DNA from: G963556115 sp963677015
GTDB taxonomy: Bacteria > Planctomycetota > SZUA-567
Reading direction: 5' to 3'
DNA: 64,000 nucleotides
Assembly (NCBI GenBank): GCA_963677015.1
Contig: OY781533.1
Span: 2,604,001 to 2,668,000 of the forward strand
Shown one piece after another: positions 16,872 to 26,234 of the stretch (its first letter is position 1; each line of letters starts with the position of its first letter). The position numbers were made by a program, and so were the translations under genes. The notes beneath the pieces were generated by a model that ran no database searches, was not told the origin of the DNA, and worked only from the letters and a program-made list of their open reading frames with translations.

Positions 16872-17567
16872 TTATACAGACAGGTATGAGGTAATCTTTT
16901 CCTCGTTGATAGCCCCTTTAAGGTCCTTATGAATAAACCTGCCGCCCTCGATAACATACATCACATCCGCGATATTCACGGTAAAGCTCAGAATCTGCTC
17001 GGTAACGATAATAGTCAGGTTCTTCATCTTCTTGATGTCATTGAGAATCACCGCCATCTCCTTGATGATAGATGGCTGAATACCTTCGGTAGGTTCATCG
17101 AGAATCAGCACCTTGGGCTCGGCTACCAGTGCTCTGGCGATAGCAAGCTGCTGCTGCTGACCACCCGAGAGGTTACCGCCTTTACGCTTACGCATCTCAT
17201 ATAGAACCGGGAAAATACTGTAAACACTGTTGAGCAGCACATCCCGCTTCTCCATAGTATATTCCAGCCCGGTAAAAACATTCTCTTCCACTGTCAGAGT
17301 CGAAAAGATCTGTCTGCCCTGCGGTACATAAGCCAGACCATTTTTAACCCGTCTGTGGGTAGGAGTCTTGGTAATATCCTTACCGTCCAGTTCGATAGTT
17401 CCTGACTTCGCCTTGTTAATACCGATCAGACTCTTCATCAGCGTAGTCTTACCCATACCATTACGCCCCATTATGGCTACTACCTTACCCTGCTCCGCTT
17501 CAAAGTCAATACCGTGTATTATCTCACTCTGCCCATAGGCGACATGTAAATCTTTTACTTTTAGCAT
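16872..17567 (-). CDS. urtE: Urea/amide ABC transporter ATPase UrtE
   Basis: This 231-residue single-domain ABC ATPase has the size of UrtE/LivF. Walker A is GRNGMGKTT near 33, the signature LSGGQQQQLAIARAL near 135 and Walker B VLILDEPTEGIQP near 153. The GIQPSIIKEM stretch after Walker B is characteristic of UrtE rather than general LivF. It is the last gene of the operon, 26 nt after urtD, and should form the cytoplasmic ATPase pair with UrtD. Confidence 0.93.
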   Translation of the reverse strand: MLKVKDLHVAYGQSEIIHGIDFEAEQGKVVAIMGRNGMGKTTLMKSLIGINKAKSGTIELDGKDITKTPTHRRVKNGLAYVPQGRQIFSTLTVEENVFTGLEYTMEKRDVLLNSVYSIFPVLYEMRKRKGGNLSGGQQQQLAIARALVAEPKVLILDEPTEGIQPSIIKEMAVILNDIKKMKNLTIIVTEQILSFTVNIADVMYVIEGGRFIHKDLKGAINEEKITSYLSV

Positions 17568-17593
17568 TGTATTAATCCTCTACTAAATATCGG

Positions 17594-18337
17594 TTATGCG
17601 CCAAGGTAAACCTCGATAACCTTCTCATTCTTCTCAACAAATTCCATAGGACCTTCAGCAAGTACTGAACCCTGATGGAGCACGGTTACTGTATGTGCGA
17701 TTTCACGTACAAAATTCATATCATGCTCAATAATCAGCACCGAACGTTCCTTACAGATTTTATTGAGCAGCTTACTGGTCTGTGAACGCTCTTCCACACT
17801 CATTCCCGCCACCGGCTCATCCAGCAGCAGCAGCTTTGGATCCGCAATCAGCAGCATACCGATCTCCAGCCACTGCTTCTGCCCGTGGCTGAGCAGCTCA
17901 CCCGGAACATCGAGCAGATCCTGAAGAAAAATCGTTTCCGCAATCTCATGAATTCTGTCCACCACCTTTTTATCGCGCTTGAAGGTCAAGGCACCGAAGA
18001 CACTTCGGCCGCGTGGATATGACACCTCGAGATTTTCAAATACTGTCAGAGTCGGATAGATCGACGGAGTCTGGAACTTTCTACCCACACCAACCTTTAC
18101 GATATTCTGTTCCGGAAGATGAGTAATGTCATGCCCCATGAATTCAATCTTACCGGATGTCGGTCTGGTCTTGCCGCAGATAAGGTCGAGCAGCGTAGTC
18201 TTGCCCGCTCCGTTAGGACCGATAACCACATGAATTGATCCCTGTTCAACATAGAGTGCAACTTTATTTACCGCCTTGAAACCATCGAAAGAAACGGTCA
18301 GATCAGATATTTCAAGGATATAGTTTTTCAAGCTCAT
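17594..18337 (-). CDS. urtD: Urea/amide ABC transporter ATPase UrtD
   Basis: This 247-residue ABC ATPase has Walker A GPNGAGKTTLLDLICG near 38, signature LSHGQKQWLEIGMLL near 150 and Walker B LLLLDEPVAGM near 170. The SHGQKQWLEIGM signature is the UrtD/LivG-branch form. Its start ATG has AAAGGA upstream. It lies between urtC and urtE in the same orientation and pairs with UrtE on the UrtBC permease. Confidence 0.93.
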   Translation of the reverse strand: MSLKNYILEISDLTVSFDGFKAVNKVALYVEQGSIHVVIGPNGAGKTTLLDLICGKTRPTSGKIEFMGHDITHLPEQNIVKVGVGRKFQTPSIYPTLTVFENLEVSYPRGRSVFGALTFKRDKKVVDRIHEIAETIFLQDLLDVPGELLSHGQKQWLEIGMLLIADPKLLLLDEPVAGMSVEERSQTSKLLNKICKERSVLIIEHDMNFVREIAHTVTVLHQGSVLAEGPMEFVEKNEKVIEVYLGA

Positions 18338-18391
18338 AGCAATTTTCCTTTATTTTCTAATTTTCCGGTTGTTATAACCATAACCGGATAC

Positions 18392-19540
18392 TTACTCGGC
18401 AGAGTTAACCTTATTGTCATTGAAGAAAGGCAGTTTCAGTTTTCTGCACAGAGCCGGACCATAATCTTCCACAATACCAGCCACACCGCGTGGGAACGCC
18501 AGAGTTACCAGAATAAATACCGCACCCATCAGAATCATCCAGAGCGCCGGGAATTCCTCAGAAAAGAAGGTTCGTCCGAAACTTACCAGCAATGTGCCAT
18601 ATACCGCACCGATCATCGAATTTCTTCCACCCAGAGCACAGAAAATAACCATATAGATTGACGGCTCGATCGTTACCAGCTTCGGAGACATGAAGCCGAC
18701 ATTGAATACAAACATTGCACCGCCGATTGCAGAGACTATCGCTGCGAAGGTAAAGATAAAGATCTTGATACTTGCCACGTCATAACCTGAGAATCGAACT
18801 CTGTCCTCCATATCTCTGGTCGCAATTAAGAGCTGTCCCAGCTTACTTCTAAGCACAATCTTACCTATAATTATCACAGCTATAATCAATGCCACGGTCA
18901 GAAAGTATAAGACATACTGCGAATGCTGAGCTTGAATATCCCAACCCAAACAGGTACGCAGGTCGGTAATACCGTTGATACCACCGGTCCAGCCCTGTCT
19001 GGTTACAAAGAGAATCTCCATAATCCAGCAGAGAGCCTGAGTGATAATTGCAAAGTACACACCACTTACACGTCTTCTGAACATCGCATTACCAATGATG
19101 AAGGCAACTATAGCAGGCAGACCGATCATCATCAGCAGTGTCAACGGAAAGCTCTTGAACGGATACCAGATATAAGGCAGCTCAGTAATCTGGTTCCAGT
19201 CCATAAAGTCAGGAATACCAACTGTTGAGAGCGCCTTGATCTGGTCGGTACCAGCTTCAGCGGCGATATTACGAGCAGCTTCCAGCTTAAGAAACGCAGC
19301 CATAGAATATCCCCCCAAGCCCCAGAATACCCCTTGTCCGAGGCTCAGGATTCCCCCATATCCCCAGCACATTACCAACCCAATTGCGGCAAAGGCCAGG
19401 CTTAGATACTTTCCTATCAGATTCAACCGAAATATATCAAATACCAAAGGAAATATTACGATAAGTATTGCAGCTAAAATCAGTAACGCGACTGTATCGC
19501 CCTTCTTTCCTGTCAGCTTATTATTAAGTAAACTATTCAC
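18392..19540 (-). CDS. urtC: Urea/amide ABC transporter permease UrtC
   Basis: This 382-residue LivM-type inner-membrane permease has about eight to ten hydrophobic segments. MCWGYGGILSLGQGVFWGLGGY near 58-78 is the hallmark of the branched-chain/urea permease family. A long insertion between helices (ARNIAAEAGTDQIKALS, then FMDWNQITELPYIWYPFKSF) is typical of UrtC. The start is GTG at 19540. It follows urtB by 42 nt and forms the heterodimeric channel with it. Confidence 0.92.
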   Translation of the reverse strand: MNSLLNNKLTGKKGDTVALLILAAILIVIFPLVFDIFRLNLIGKYLSLAFAAIGLVMCWGYGGILSLGQGVFWGLGGYSMAAFLKLEAARNIAAEAGTDQIKALSTVGIPDFMDWNQITELPYIWYPFKSFPLTLLMMIGLPAIVAFIIGNAMFRRRVSGVYFAIITQALCWIMEILFVTRQGWTGGINGITDLRTCLGWDIQAQHSQYVLYFLTVALIIAVIIIGKIVLRSKLGQLLIATRDMEDRVRFSGYDVASIKIFIFTFAAIVSAIGGAMFVFNVGFMSPKLVTIEPSIYMVIFCALGGRNSMIGAVYGTLLVSFGRTFFSEEFPALWMILMGAVFILVTLAFPRGVAGIVEDYGPALCRKLKLPFFNDNKVNSAE

Positions 19541-19582
19541 ATTCCTACCCTTTCAATATATGCTTCTATGAAATCTTTTTCT

Positions 19583-20536
19583 TTATCTTCTAACCTTGTT
19601 CGCCACAAGACCCTGCGGTCTTAGCATCAACACTCCGACAATAACCAGGAGCACAAACACCTTCGCCAGCACACCAGAGAGGAAGAACTCAAGGATAGAC
19701 TGCGCCTGAGCAATTCCAAATGCAGATATAATCGTACCAATAAGACTGCCGGCACCACCGAATACTACCACGATGAAGGTATCTACAATATAAAGAGAAC
19801 CGGCGGATGGTGATACAGAACCAATTGTTGTAAACGCAGCTCCAGCGATTCCCGCAATACCACACCCCATTGCGAAGGTCATTCTATCAACTTTTTTACT
19901 GTTAATGCCAACAGCATTGGCCATATTACGGTTCTGAACAGTAGCTCTCACCCGCAGACCCCAGCGAGATTTATACATCAGAATAAAGACCAGAAGAGTC
20001 ATAAATATTGCGGTCGCACAAAGAAAGAGACCATTTAAAGGAATATCAATACCGTCACTAGGTGTCCATGATCCCATCAGCCAGTCAGGCATTACCGCAC
20101 TATCTTCTCGCGCACCAAAGATAAACCTTATTATCTGCCTCAGAATCATACTCACACCCCACGTCGCCAGCAGCGTATCCAACGGTCGCGAATATAACCT
20201 ACTTACCAGCAGCCTTTCCACTATATATCCGACAATATAGGCGACAATAAAGGCCGCTACAATTGCGAACAGATAGTAATACTGAGTAAACCCTGGGAAA
20301 TAATTTGTTACCGTATCAGAGAAAAATACTGTGGTATATGCTCCGATAGTCAGAAATTCTCCATGGGCCATATTAATAACACCCATCTGACCAAAGATAA
20401 TAGCAAGTCCCAGTGCCATCAGGAGAAATACTGCAAACAGACTCAGTCCGGCAAAACCCTGCATCACAAAGATATCTATCAACTCTTCGTGGCTGTAGCC
20501 GCTGAACATGTCCAAGAAACAAAGTACACTACTCAC
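19583..20536 (-). CDS. urtB: Urea/amide ABC transporter permease UrtB
   Basis: This 317-residue LivH-type permease has multiple membrane helices. GQMGVINMAHGEFLTIGAY near 50-68 is the family signature, and ATVQNRNMANAVGINSKKVD near 200 is the cytoplasmic coupling loop. The start is GTG at 20536, chosen because a strong AGGAGG lies 6 nt upstream. It is separated from urtA by 184 nt containing a hairpin, so permease output is probably lower than binding-protein output. Confidence 0.92.
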   Translation of the reverse strand: MSSVLCFLDMFSGYSHEELIDIFVMQGFAGLSLFAVFLLMALGLAIIFGQMGVINMAHGEFLTIGAYTTVFFSDTVTNYFPGFTQYYYLFAIVAAFIVAYIVGYIVERLLVSRLYSRPLDTLLATWGVSMILRQIIRFIFGAREDSAVMPDWLMGSWTPSDGIDIPLNGLFLCATAIFMTLLVFILMYKSRWGLRVRATVQNRNMANAVGINSKKVDRMTFAMGCGIAGIAGAAFTTIGSVSPSAGSLYIVDTFIVVVFGGAGSLIGTIISAFGIAQAQSILEFFLSGVLAKVFVLLVIVGVLMLRPQGLVANKVRR

Positions 20537-20661
20537 GGAAAACCTCCTTTACACTTATAATATAATATAATTTGATTTTGATGATCTGCCAGATTATGCT
20601 CTTTTAAAGGTAATATATCCTTGCAAGCAAAAGCATAATTTGCCAAGCCTTTAATAAATAT

Positions 20662-20692
20662 CCCCCGGGGTGGTATCAGGTTTCCCCGAGGG
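20662..20692 (-). terminator. Attenuator-like hairpin between urtA and urtB
   Basis: CCCCCGGGG (20662-20670) and CCCCGAGGG (20684-20692) form nine pairs including one G-U, 28 nt after the urtA stop on the minus strand. The following transcript is AU-rich (AUAUUUAUU) but has no long U-run, which suggests partial termination or 3'-end protection of urtA. Confidence 0.65.
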
Positions 20693-20720
20693 AATTGTTC
20701 ATATCATATTGTATAGCTTA

Positions 20721-22001
20721 TTATTTGTAGCCTTTTGGGAATGGATCTGGCTTGATGAGGTCTTCAGATTCAGCTACAACTTCGAACTGACCGTCAGCCT
20801 TCATCTTACCGATCTTCGCACGAGACCAGAGGTGGTGGTTATCAGCAATTCTTACATAACCTTCTGGAGCGCCTTCGAATTCAACACCACCTGAAGCAGC
20901 AGCAATTTTATCGATATCAAAGCTTCCTGCCTTCTCTACAGTGAACTTCCACAACCATGGACCGAGGTAAGCAGCCTGAGTAACGTCACCGATCACAGAA
21001 TCCTCACCCCACATCTTCTTGAACGCAGCAACGAACTTCTTATTGTTTTCGTTTGGAAGACTCTGGAAGTACTTCATACATGCATAGAAACCTTCAACAT
21101 TCTTACCGCCTACACCCAGGATTTCATCTTCAGTACAAGAGATGGTCAGAAGAAGTTTACCCTTCTTAGCGAGTGACGCACCGGTGATACCAGCAGCGTT
21201 CAACTGTTTGTACCATGATACGTTTGAACCACCAACAACAATACAGTAGATACAGTCAGGTTTCTTCAGCTTAACCTTGTTGATCAGAGAGTTGAAGTTT
21301 GTGTGACCGAGTGGGTAGTATTCTTCACCAACAACCTTTGCGCCCTTGAGGTGCTTTTCGATGTGGATACGTGCAATCTTGTTACTTGTACGTGGCCAGA
21401 TGTAGTCAGAACCGATAAGGAAGAAGGTACGGCAGCCCTGTTTGTAAGCCCAGTCAAGACCCCAGAGAATCTGCTGAGTTGCTTCCTGACCAGTGTAGAT
21501 AACGTTCTTTGAAGCTTCCAGTCCTTCATAGAAGGTTGGGTAGTAGAGCATACCATTCTCTTTTTCGAAGATTGGAAGTACAGCCTTACGTGAAGCAGAT
21601 GTCCAGCAGCCGAATACAGAAGCAACCTTATCTTTCACGAGAAGTTTCTTTGCTTTTTCAGCAAATGTTGGCCAGTCACTGGCACCATCTTCCTGAATGA
21701 TCTTGATTTTACGACCAAGAACACCGCCCATATCATTGATCTGGCTGATAGCAAGTCTTTCAGCTTCAACAGAACCAGTCTCAGAGATTGCCATAGTACC
21801 GGTTACTGAGTGGAGCTGACCTACAGTAACATAGTCATCACCAACTGCAAGACCGGTAGTGTTAACTTCAGCAGTTGGGAATTCCTTCAGCTGTGGGTTC
21901 TTCCAGTCATCTGCAGCGATTGCACCGCTCACTGTTGCGGCGAATACCAGCAAAGCCATGAAGAACTTTGCCAAATTACCATTAAACTTGTTGATTTTCA
22001 T
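20721..22001 (-). CDS. urtA: Urea/short-chain amide ABC transporter binding protein UrtA
   Basis: This 426-residue periplasmic binding protein is UrtA/FmdD-like. The ATG at 22001 is chosen over upstream codons because AAGGA lies 7 nt before it and the protein then opens with a proper signal peptide (ATVSGAIAADDW, cleavage after AIA). Family landmarks are VGQLHSVTGTMAISETGS near 58, CWTSASRKAVLP near 115, YYPTFYEGLEASKNVIYTGQ near 135 and the C-terminal PDPFPKGYK. Coupling to amiF suggests formamide or another short amide, with or without urea, as ligand. No urease genes are visible in the window. Confidence 0.93.
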   Translation of the reverse strand: MKINKFNGNLAKFFMALLVFAATVSGAIAADDWKNPQLKEFPTAEVNTTGLAVGDDYVTVGQLHSVTGTMAISETGSVEAERLAISQINDMGGVLGRKIKIIQEDGASDWPTFAEKAKKLLVKDKVASVFGCWTSASRKAVLPIFEKENGMLYYPTFYEGLEASKNVIYTGQEATQQILWGLDWAYKQGCRTFFLIGSDYIWPRTSNKIARIHIEKHLKGAKVVGEEYYPLGHTNFNSLINKVKLKKPDCIYCIVVGGSNVSWYKQLNAAGITGASLAKKGKLLLTISCTEDEILGVGGKNVEGFYACMKYFQSLPNENNKKFVAAFKKMWGEDSVIGDVTQAAYLGPWLWKFTVEKAGSFDIDKIAAASGGVEFEGAPEGYVRIADNHHLWSRAKIGKMKADGQFEVVAESEDLIKPDPFPKGYK

Positions 22002-22039
22002 TGTTTGTCCTTTTATAATTGATTTGCTTGTATGTGTTC

Positions 22040-22080
22040 GGAGTGTGAGTGTTGTTGTACTGCAATAACATCCACACTCC
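22040..22080 (-). other. Long imperfect hairpin between amiF and urtA
   Basis: GGAGTGTG (22040-22047) pairs with CACACTCC (22073-22080). Inside that stem, TGTT and TTG segments pair with AACA and CAA around a 5-nt loop. It occupies the 118-nt gap between amiF and urtA. No U-run follows, so a processing or stability role is more likely than termination. Confidence 0.55.
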
Positions 22081-22119
22081 ATTTTATTTATAGTACATCT
22101 TACAACCTGTTTTCACACC

Positions 22120-23127
22120 TTATTTAGGCATAGGTCCGAGCTTTACGCCATCTGGGTAGTACTTCCAGCCGTCACGAACCTTGATCTTGTCATCCCATGG
22201 CAGTTTGTATTCACCGTTAGCCAGATCTTTTACCCAAGTCAGGTAATTTTCTTTCTCGCCGCCAGGTTTACCAACATAAGCACGACAGCCAACATTGAAG
22301 ATATTGTTCTCAAGTGCCCAGTTCTCTCTTGCTTTATCAACAAGTCTTGGGAAGAGCTCAGCAGTAACGATTTCCCAAGGATTTCTGTGACCCTGCTGAA
22401 TAACATTACCATCATAGTTACATACAGTACCTTCACCGAAGTAGTAGAATACTTCATCATAACCGGCGAGGTTAACAGCAAGAGTGTACATGAGGTTCTG
22501 CCAAGCGTTGGTTCTGTTGGTCCAGATCCACTGATCATTAACCTGAGTAGAGTAACCGGAGATTCTGATGTAAACATTACATCCTTTGTAAGCTGCTTCA
22601 CGGGCAAGTTCTGGGAACATACCGTCGTGACAGATACATACAGCCAGTTTAGAACCCTTAGGACCGTCACAAACAGGCATACCGTAGTTTCCTGGTGACC
22701 AAGGTTCGATTGGCACCCATGGCTGAAGCTTTCTGTAATGCAGAGCAAGCTCACCCTTGTTGTTAATAATAATAGCTGTGTTGTATGGAGGAAGTGATGG
22801 ATCTTCGTTCTTTTCCATCAATGAGAACACACCCCAAACGTCATTATCAGAACAAGCTTTCTTGAACTGATCGATCTCAGGACTGTCGATAGTAAGCAGC
22901 ATTTCATCGTAAGTCCAGATCGAAGTATTCAAACCCTGTGTTGAGTACTCTGGGAACACAATCAGATCGAGGTCTGGATAACCGGCTTTGGTGTTCTTCA
23001 AACACTTGCAGATCTTGTCAACCTGGACTTGAATGTCTTCAGGCCCTTTGATAACAGGAACTGGATACTGAACCAAAGCAGTCAACAGAGCTTCGTCCCA
23101 AGCACTAACACTACCTGTACTTCCCAT
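22120..23127 (-). CDS. amiF: Formamidase (AmiF)
   Basis: This 335-residue cytoplasmic nitrilase-superfamily enzyme hydrolyses formamide to formate and ammonia. The catalytic triad is visible at the positions known for Helicobacter AmiF: E60 in VFPEYSTQGL, K133 in HYRKLQPW and C166 in AVCICHDGM. Long stretches such as RISGYSTQVNDQWIWTNR and NLAGYDEVFYYFGEG are characteristic of AmiF and distinguish it from the aliphatic amidase AmiE. The ATG at 23127 has AGGAG 7 nt upstream. It leads the operon amiF-urtABCDE behind a sigma-54-type promoter, as expected for nitrogen-limitation control. Confidence 0.95.
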   Translation of the reverse strand: MGSTGSVSAWDEALLTALVQYPVPVIKGPEDIQVQVDKICKCLKNTKAGYPDLDLIVFPEYSTQGLNTSIWTYDEMLLTIDSPEIDQFKKACSDNDVWGVFSLMEKNEDPSLPPYNTAIIINNKGELALHYRKLQPWVPIEPWSPGNYGMPVCDGPKGSKLAVCICHDGMFPELAREAAYKGCNVYIRISGYSTQVNDQWIWTNRTNAWQNLMYTLAVNLAGYDEVFYYFGEGTVCNYDGNVIQQGHRNPWEIVTAELFPRLVDKARENWALENNIFNVGCRAYVGKPGGEKENYLTWVKDLANGEYKLPWDDKIKVRDGWKYYPDGVKLGPMPK

Positions 23128-23325
23128 TTCTTTTCTCCTTTAAACAAATTAGTAACACGGAACCTTAATATCTCATAAGGCATCAAAATAAAAAAAACTC
23201 AAAATAAACGAGTAAATAATTATCTAAACATCTATACGACAAAAATGTGATACAGATTGTTATTCATTAGTATTTCTGATCTTAGAATATTTTTTAGGTA
23301 TCCATAAATCTTACACTAAGCCTTA

Positions 23326-23341
23326 TGCATTTACCGTGCCA
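23326..23341 (-). promoter_or_regulatory. Sigma-54 (-24/-12) promoter of amiF-urtABCDE
   Basis: On the minus strand TGGCACG-GTAA-ATGCA matches the sigma-54 consensus TGGCACG-N4-TTGCW at 11 of 12 fixed positions, with the invariant GG and GC correctly spaced. The predicted start near 23315 leaves a leader of about 190 nt before amiF. Confidence 0.8.
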
Positions 23342-23363
23342 GTTTATTCAAAAGACTGGAAAC

Positions 23364-23399
23364 AAACTTTTAAGAATACTCACAAAACTTTTAAGAATA
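23364..23399. repeat. 21-bp-spaced direct repeat upstream of the sigma-54 promoter
   Basis: AAACTTTTAAGAATA occurs at 23364-23378 and again, identically, at 23385-23399, a period of 21 bp or two helical turns. A weaker third copy, AAACTTTTAGAGAA, lies at 23474-23487. The pair lies 23-58 nt upstream of the -24 element. A tandem activator or auxiliary-factor site is plausible. Confidence 0.55.
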
Positions 23400-23741
23400 G
23401 TCGCAGAACCTGCCGCTAATTTACCAAAAAATATTGATTTAAACACTAAACTTCCCAGCTAAAGTTGCCGATTAAACTTTTAGAGAAATTCACTGAATAA
23501 TAAGAATATAATTTTTATATAATCAATTTTTATCAAATCTAGGCTGCTATCCTCCAGACAATCCCAACCGCTTTAGCAACATTAATGTTGGCAAAAACTA
23601 CAAAAAAGTTGATATTAACAAATTTGTCAATATTACAAAATCGGCAACCTTGTGAATAATCAAAATATTTGCAAATGTAGCTCTCTGCATCTGCATTACA
23701 ACATCTGCACAAATAAGAATAAAGAATTTTGATTTTGCGAC

Positions 23742-23770
23742 TTGTCGAAAATTCAAACTCAATCTATAAT
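23742..23770 (+). promoter_or_regulatory. Sigma-70 promoter of the hybrid kinase gene
   Basis: TTGTCG (23742-23747) and TATAAT (23765-23770) are separated by exactly 17 bp, 35 nt before the ATG at 23805. The rest of 23400-23741 is AT-rich with no visible gene. Confidence 0.7.
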
Positions 23771-23804
23771 CAATTCAAATACTTGAATAATTAAAGGGCA
23801 GCAT

Positions 23805-26234
23805 ATGAAACCGCTAAATCAGGCGACTATACTGATTGTTGACGATACCGAGGAAAATCTGCAAATACTCGTTGAAGCGCTTGCGGATTCATATGAAGTT
23901 GCCGTGGCAACCGACGGAGAGACGGCCTTAGAGGCGGTAAACGAAAATAAGCCAGATATTATCCTGCTTGACGTGGTAATGCCGGGGATCGACGGTTATG
24001 AGGTATGCAGCCGTCTGAAGAAACAGCAGGAAACCGCAGATATTCCGGTTATCTTCCTTACCGCCAGAATTGATGTCCGTGACAAAACCCGCGGCTTAGC
24101 CCTCGGCGCTGTCGATTATATCACCAAACCATTTGAGATTTCAGAGGTCAGAGCCAGAGTACACACACACCTCTCTATATATTTAATGAGCTTGGAGTTA
24201 CAGGAACAACGCAGAATTGCTGATGCGAACTCGCGGGCAAAAGCGGAGTTTCTCACCACTATGAGCCACGAAATACGTACCCCGATGAACGGCATACTCG
24301 GTATGGCGCAATTACTGCTTGAAACCCCGCTTACAAATAAACAGCGCAATTTTGCCCAGACAATATTCGATTCCGGCAGTTCACTTCTGGCTATCATTAA
24401 CGATATTCTTGATCATTCAAAACTTGAAGCCGGCAAAATGACTCTGGAATCCATAGCCTTCAGTCCCGCCAAACTTCTTGAATCAGCAAAAAACCTGATG
24501 AATAACCGGGCAACAGAAAAAGGACTTGAGATAATAATTAATATCTCGGAAAATACACCGGAAACAATACTTGGTGATCTCAACCGCATCCGCCAGCTGC
24601 TGCTGAACTTTCTAAGCAATGCCTTGAAATTTACCGACAAGGGTCACATAAAATTAAACCTCAGACCGGCAGGAAAAGACCGCCTCTACTTCTCAGTCGA
24701 GGACACAGGCATCGGTATCAATGATGAAGACACCCAAAAACTTTTCAAAGACTTTTCTCAGGTCGATTCTTCAATTTCACGCAAATACGGGGGTACCGGT
24801 CTCGGACTCTCCATATGTAAAAAGATAATCGAGATAATGCAGGGAGAAATCGGCGTCAAAAGCACTCTTGGACACGGCAGTGAATTCTGGTTCGAGATCA
24901 ATGCTATCGCCACAACACAACCAGCAGCCGAAATTACCGATCCTAAAGACAATTTCACAGGAAAACTCCCCCGCCTCAGCATTCTTCTGGCGGAAGACAA
25001 CAAGGTTAATCAAAAAGTTATCATCGGCATGCTCACCAAAAGCCGGCATGATATTTCAGTTGCGAATAATGGCTTTGAAGCAATACATGCCTGTGATGAA
25101 CATATGTATGATGTCGTACTGATGGACATTCAGATGCCGGATATGAACGGAATACAGGCCACCCGCCAGATACGTGAACTCTCATCCTCCAACTCCCAGG
25201 TTCCTATTATTGCAATAACCGCCAATATTATGGATGAAGACAGAGAGCGCTGCCTTACCGCAGGCATGAATGGTTTTATCAAAAAACCGGTAGATCCAAT
25301 GCTGCTGAACGCCGAAATAGCAAAGGTATTAAATATCTCGTCACAGAACAATCCGACACATAAGGCTCCCCTTTCATACCATTATCTTAATTCGGAAAGA
25401 ATCACTACCCTGGAACAGGCTGTCAGCCGCCGCGACCTGATCGCATTATTCAAAGAGTTTTTCACCAATATTTCTCTGGAACTGAATACAATTCAGGAAG
25501 CACTTAGCTCTTATGACCTGGAGACGCTAACTCAGACCGCCCATAAAATTAAAGGTGCAAGTGCCAATCTGGGGCTGCCGGTAATCGCCAGAGAAGCCGA
25601 ACTTCTGGAAAAGAGCAGCCTGTCAAACTCCCAATCAGAGTGTAATCAGCTGATAGCAGAGATAAGCGCGGCAGTTACTGAAACACACGCTGAAGTAAAA
25701 AAATTCTTTCCGGATATCCATACGCTTACTCCACCTGCCGAGATAAAGAAACTCCCTGATCTGCTGTTTATAGAAAAACTTGAAGAATATCTCAGAATAA
25801 TAGAGCTGGCGATAAAAGCCAAATCTATTGAACAATATGAAGATGCCGCAAACTTTTTTCTTACTCTTGAACTGCCGGAAGACTGGCAGAACGAGCTGCG
25901 CCGTATTGATATGCTGGTATTCGGTGAAAAATTTGATGACGCTGAAATATTGATCGAAGAACTGCTGAACAATCTGATTACTCTGGGAAAAGAACAGAAA
26001 CCGGAAAATCTTCAGGGGAAGCTTGAAGATCTCTACAGTGCTCTGGTCTATTCAAAACCAAAAGACATCGCAAACGCTGTCTCCGTACTGCAGCATCAGG
26101 ACGTACCGCAAGAAATTACCGATGAAGTAGCGGTAATACTCAACAATGTAAAGCACTATCAATACCGCCACGCCATAGGATTGCTGGCAGATATTATAGG
26201 CAAGCTGACTTCAGGGAAAAGCAATATCAGTTGA
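23805..26234 (+). CDS. Hybrid histidine kinase: REC-HisKA-HATPase-REC-HPt
   Basis: This 809-residue soluble hybrid kinase has no membrane helix. The N-terminal receiver spans residues 8-125 (phospho-acceptor D56 in IILLDVVMPG). A short coiled coil leads to HisKA with H155 in MSHEIRTPMNG, then HATPase (NALKF, DTGIGI, GGTGLGLSI) to about 370. The second receiver is near 392-505 (D441 in VVLMDIQMPD), and an HPt domain follows with H580 in AHKIKGASAN. The last 150 residues are two helical modules like one at the end of the giant kinase at 27832. With receivers at both ends it can be both target and donor in a phosphorelay. Its 3' end overlaps the convergent HD-GYP gene by 8 nt. Confidence 0.93.
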   Translation: MKPLNQATILIVDDTEENLQILVEALADSYEVAVATDGETALEAVNENKPDIILLDVVMPGIDGYEVCSRLKKQQETADIPVIFLTARIDVRDKTRGLALGAVDYITKPFEISEVRARVHTHLSIYLMSLELQEQRRIADANSRAKAEFLTTMSHEIRTPMNGILGMAQLLLETPLTNKQRNFAQTIFDSGSSLLAIINDILDHSKLEAGKMTLESIAFSPAKLLESAKNLMNNRATEKGLEIIINISENTPETILGDLNRIRQLLLNFLSNALKFTDKGHIKLNLRPAGKDRLYFSVEDTGIGINDEDTQKLFKDFSQVDSSISRKYGGTGLGLSICKKIIEIMQGEIGVKSTLGHGSEFWFEINAIATTQPAAEITDPKDNFTGKLPRLSILLAEDNKVNQKVIIGMLTKSRHDISVANNGFEAIHACDEHMYDVVLMDIQMPDMNGIQATRQIRELSSSNSQVPIIAITANIMDEDRERCLTAGMNGFIKKPVDPMLLNAEIAKVLNISSQNNPTHKAPLSYHYLNSERITTLEQAVSRRDLIALFKEFFTNISLELNTIQEALSSYDLETLTQTAHKIKGASANLGLPVIAREAELLEKSSLSNSQSECNQLIAEISAAVTETHAEVKKFFPDIHTLTPPAEIKKLPDLLFIEKLEEYLRIIELAIKAKSIEQYEDAANFFLTLELPEDWQNELRRIDMLVFGEKFDDAEILIEELLNNLITLGKEQKPENLQGKLEDLYSALVYSKPKDIANAVSVLQHQDVPQEITDEVAVILNNVKHYQYRHAIGLLADIIGKLTSGKSNIS

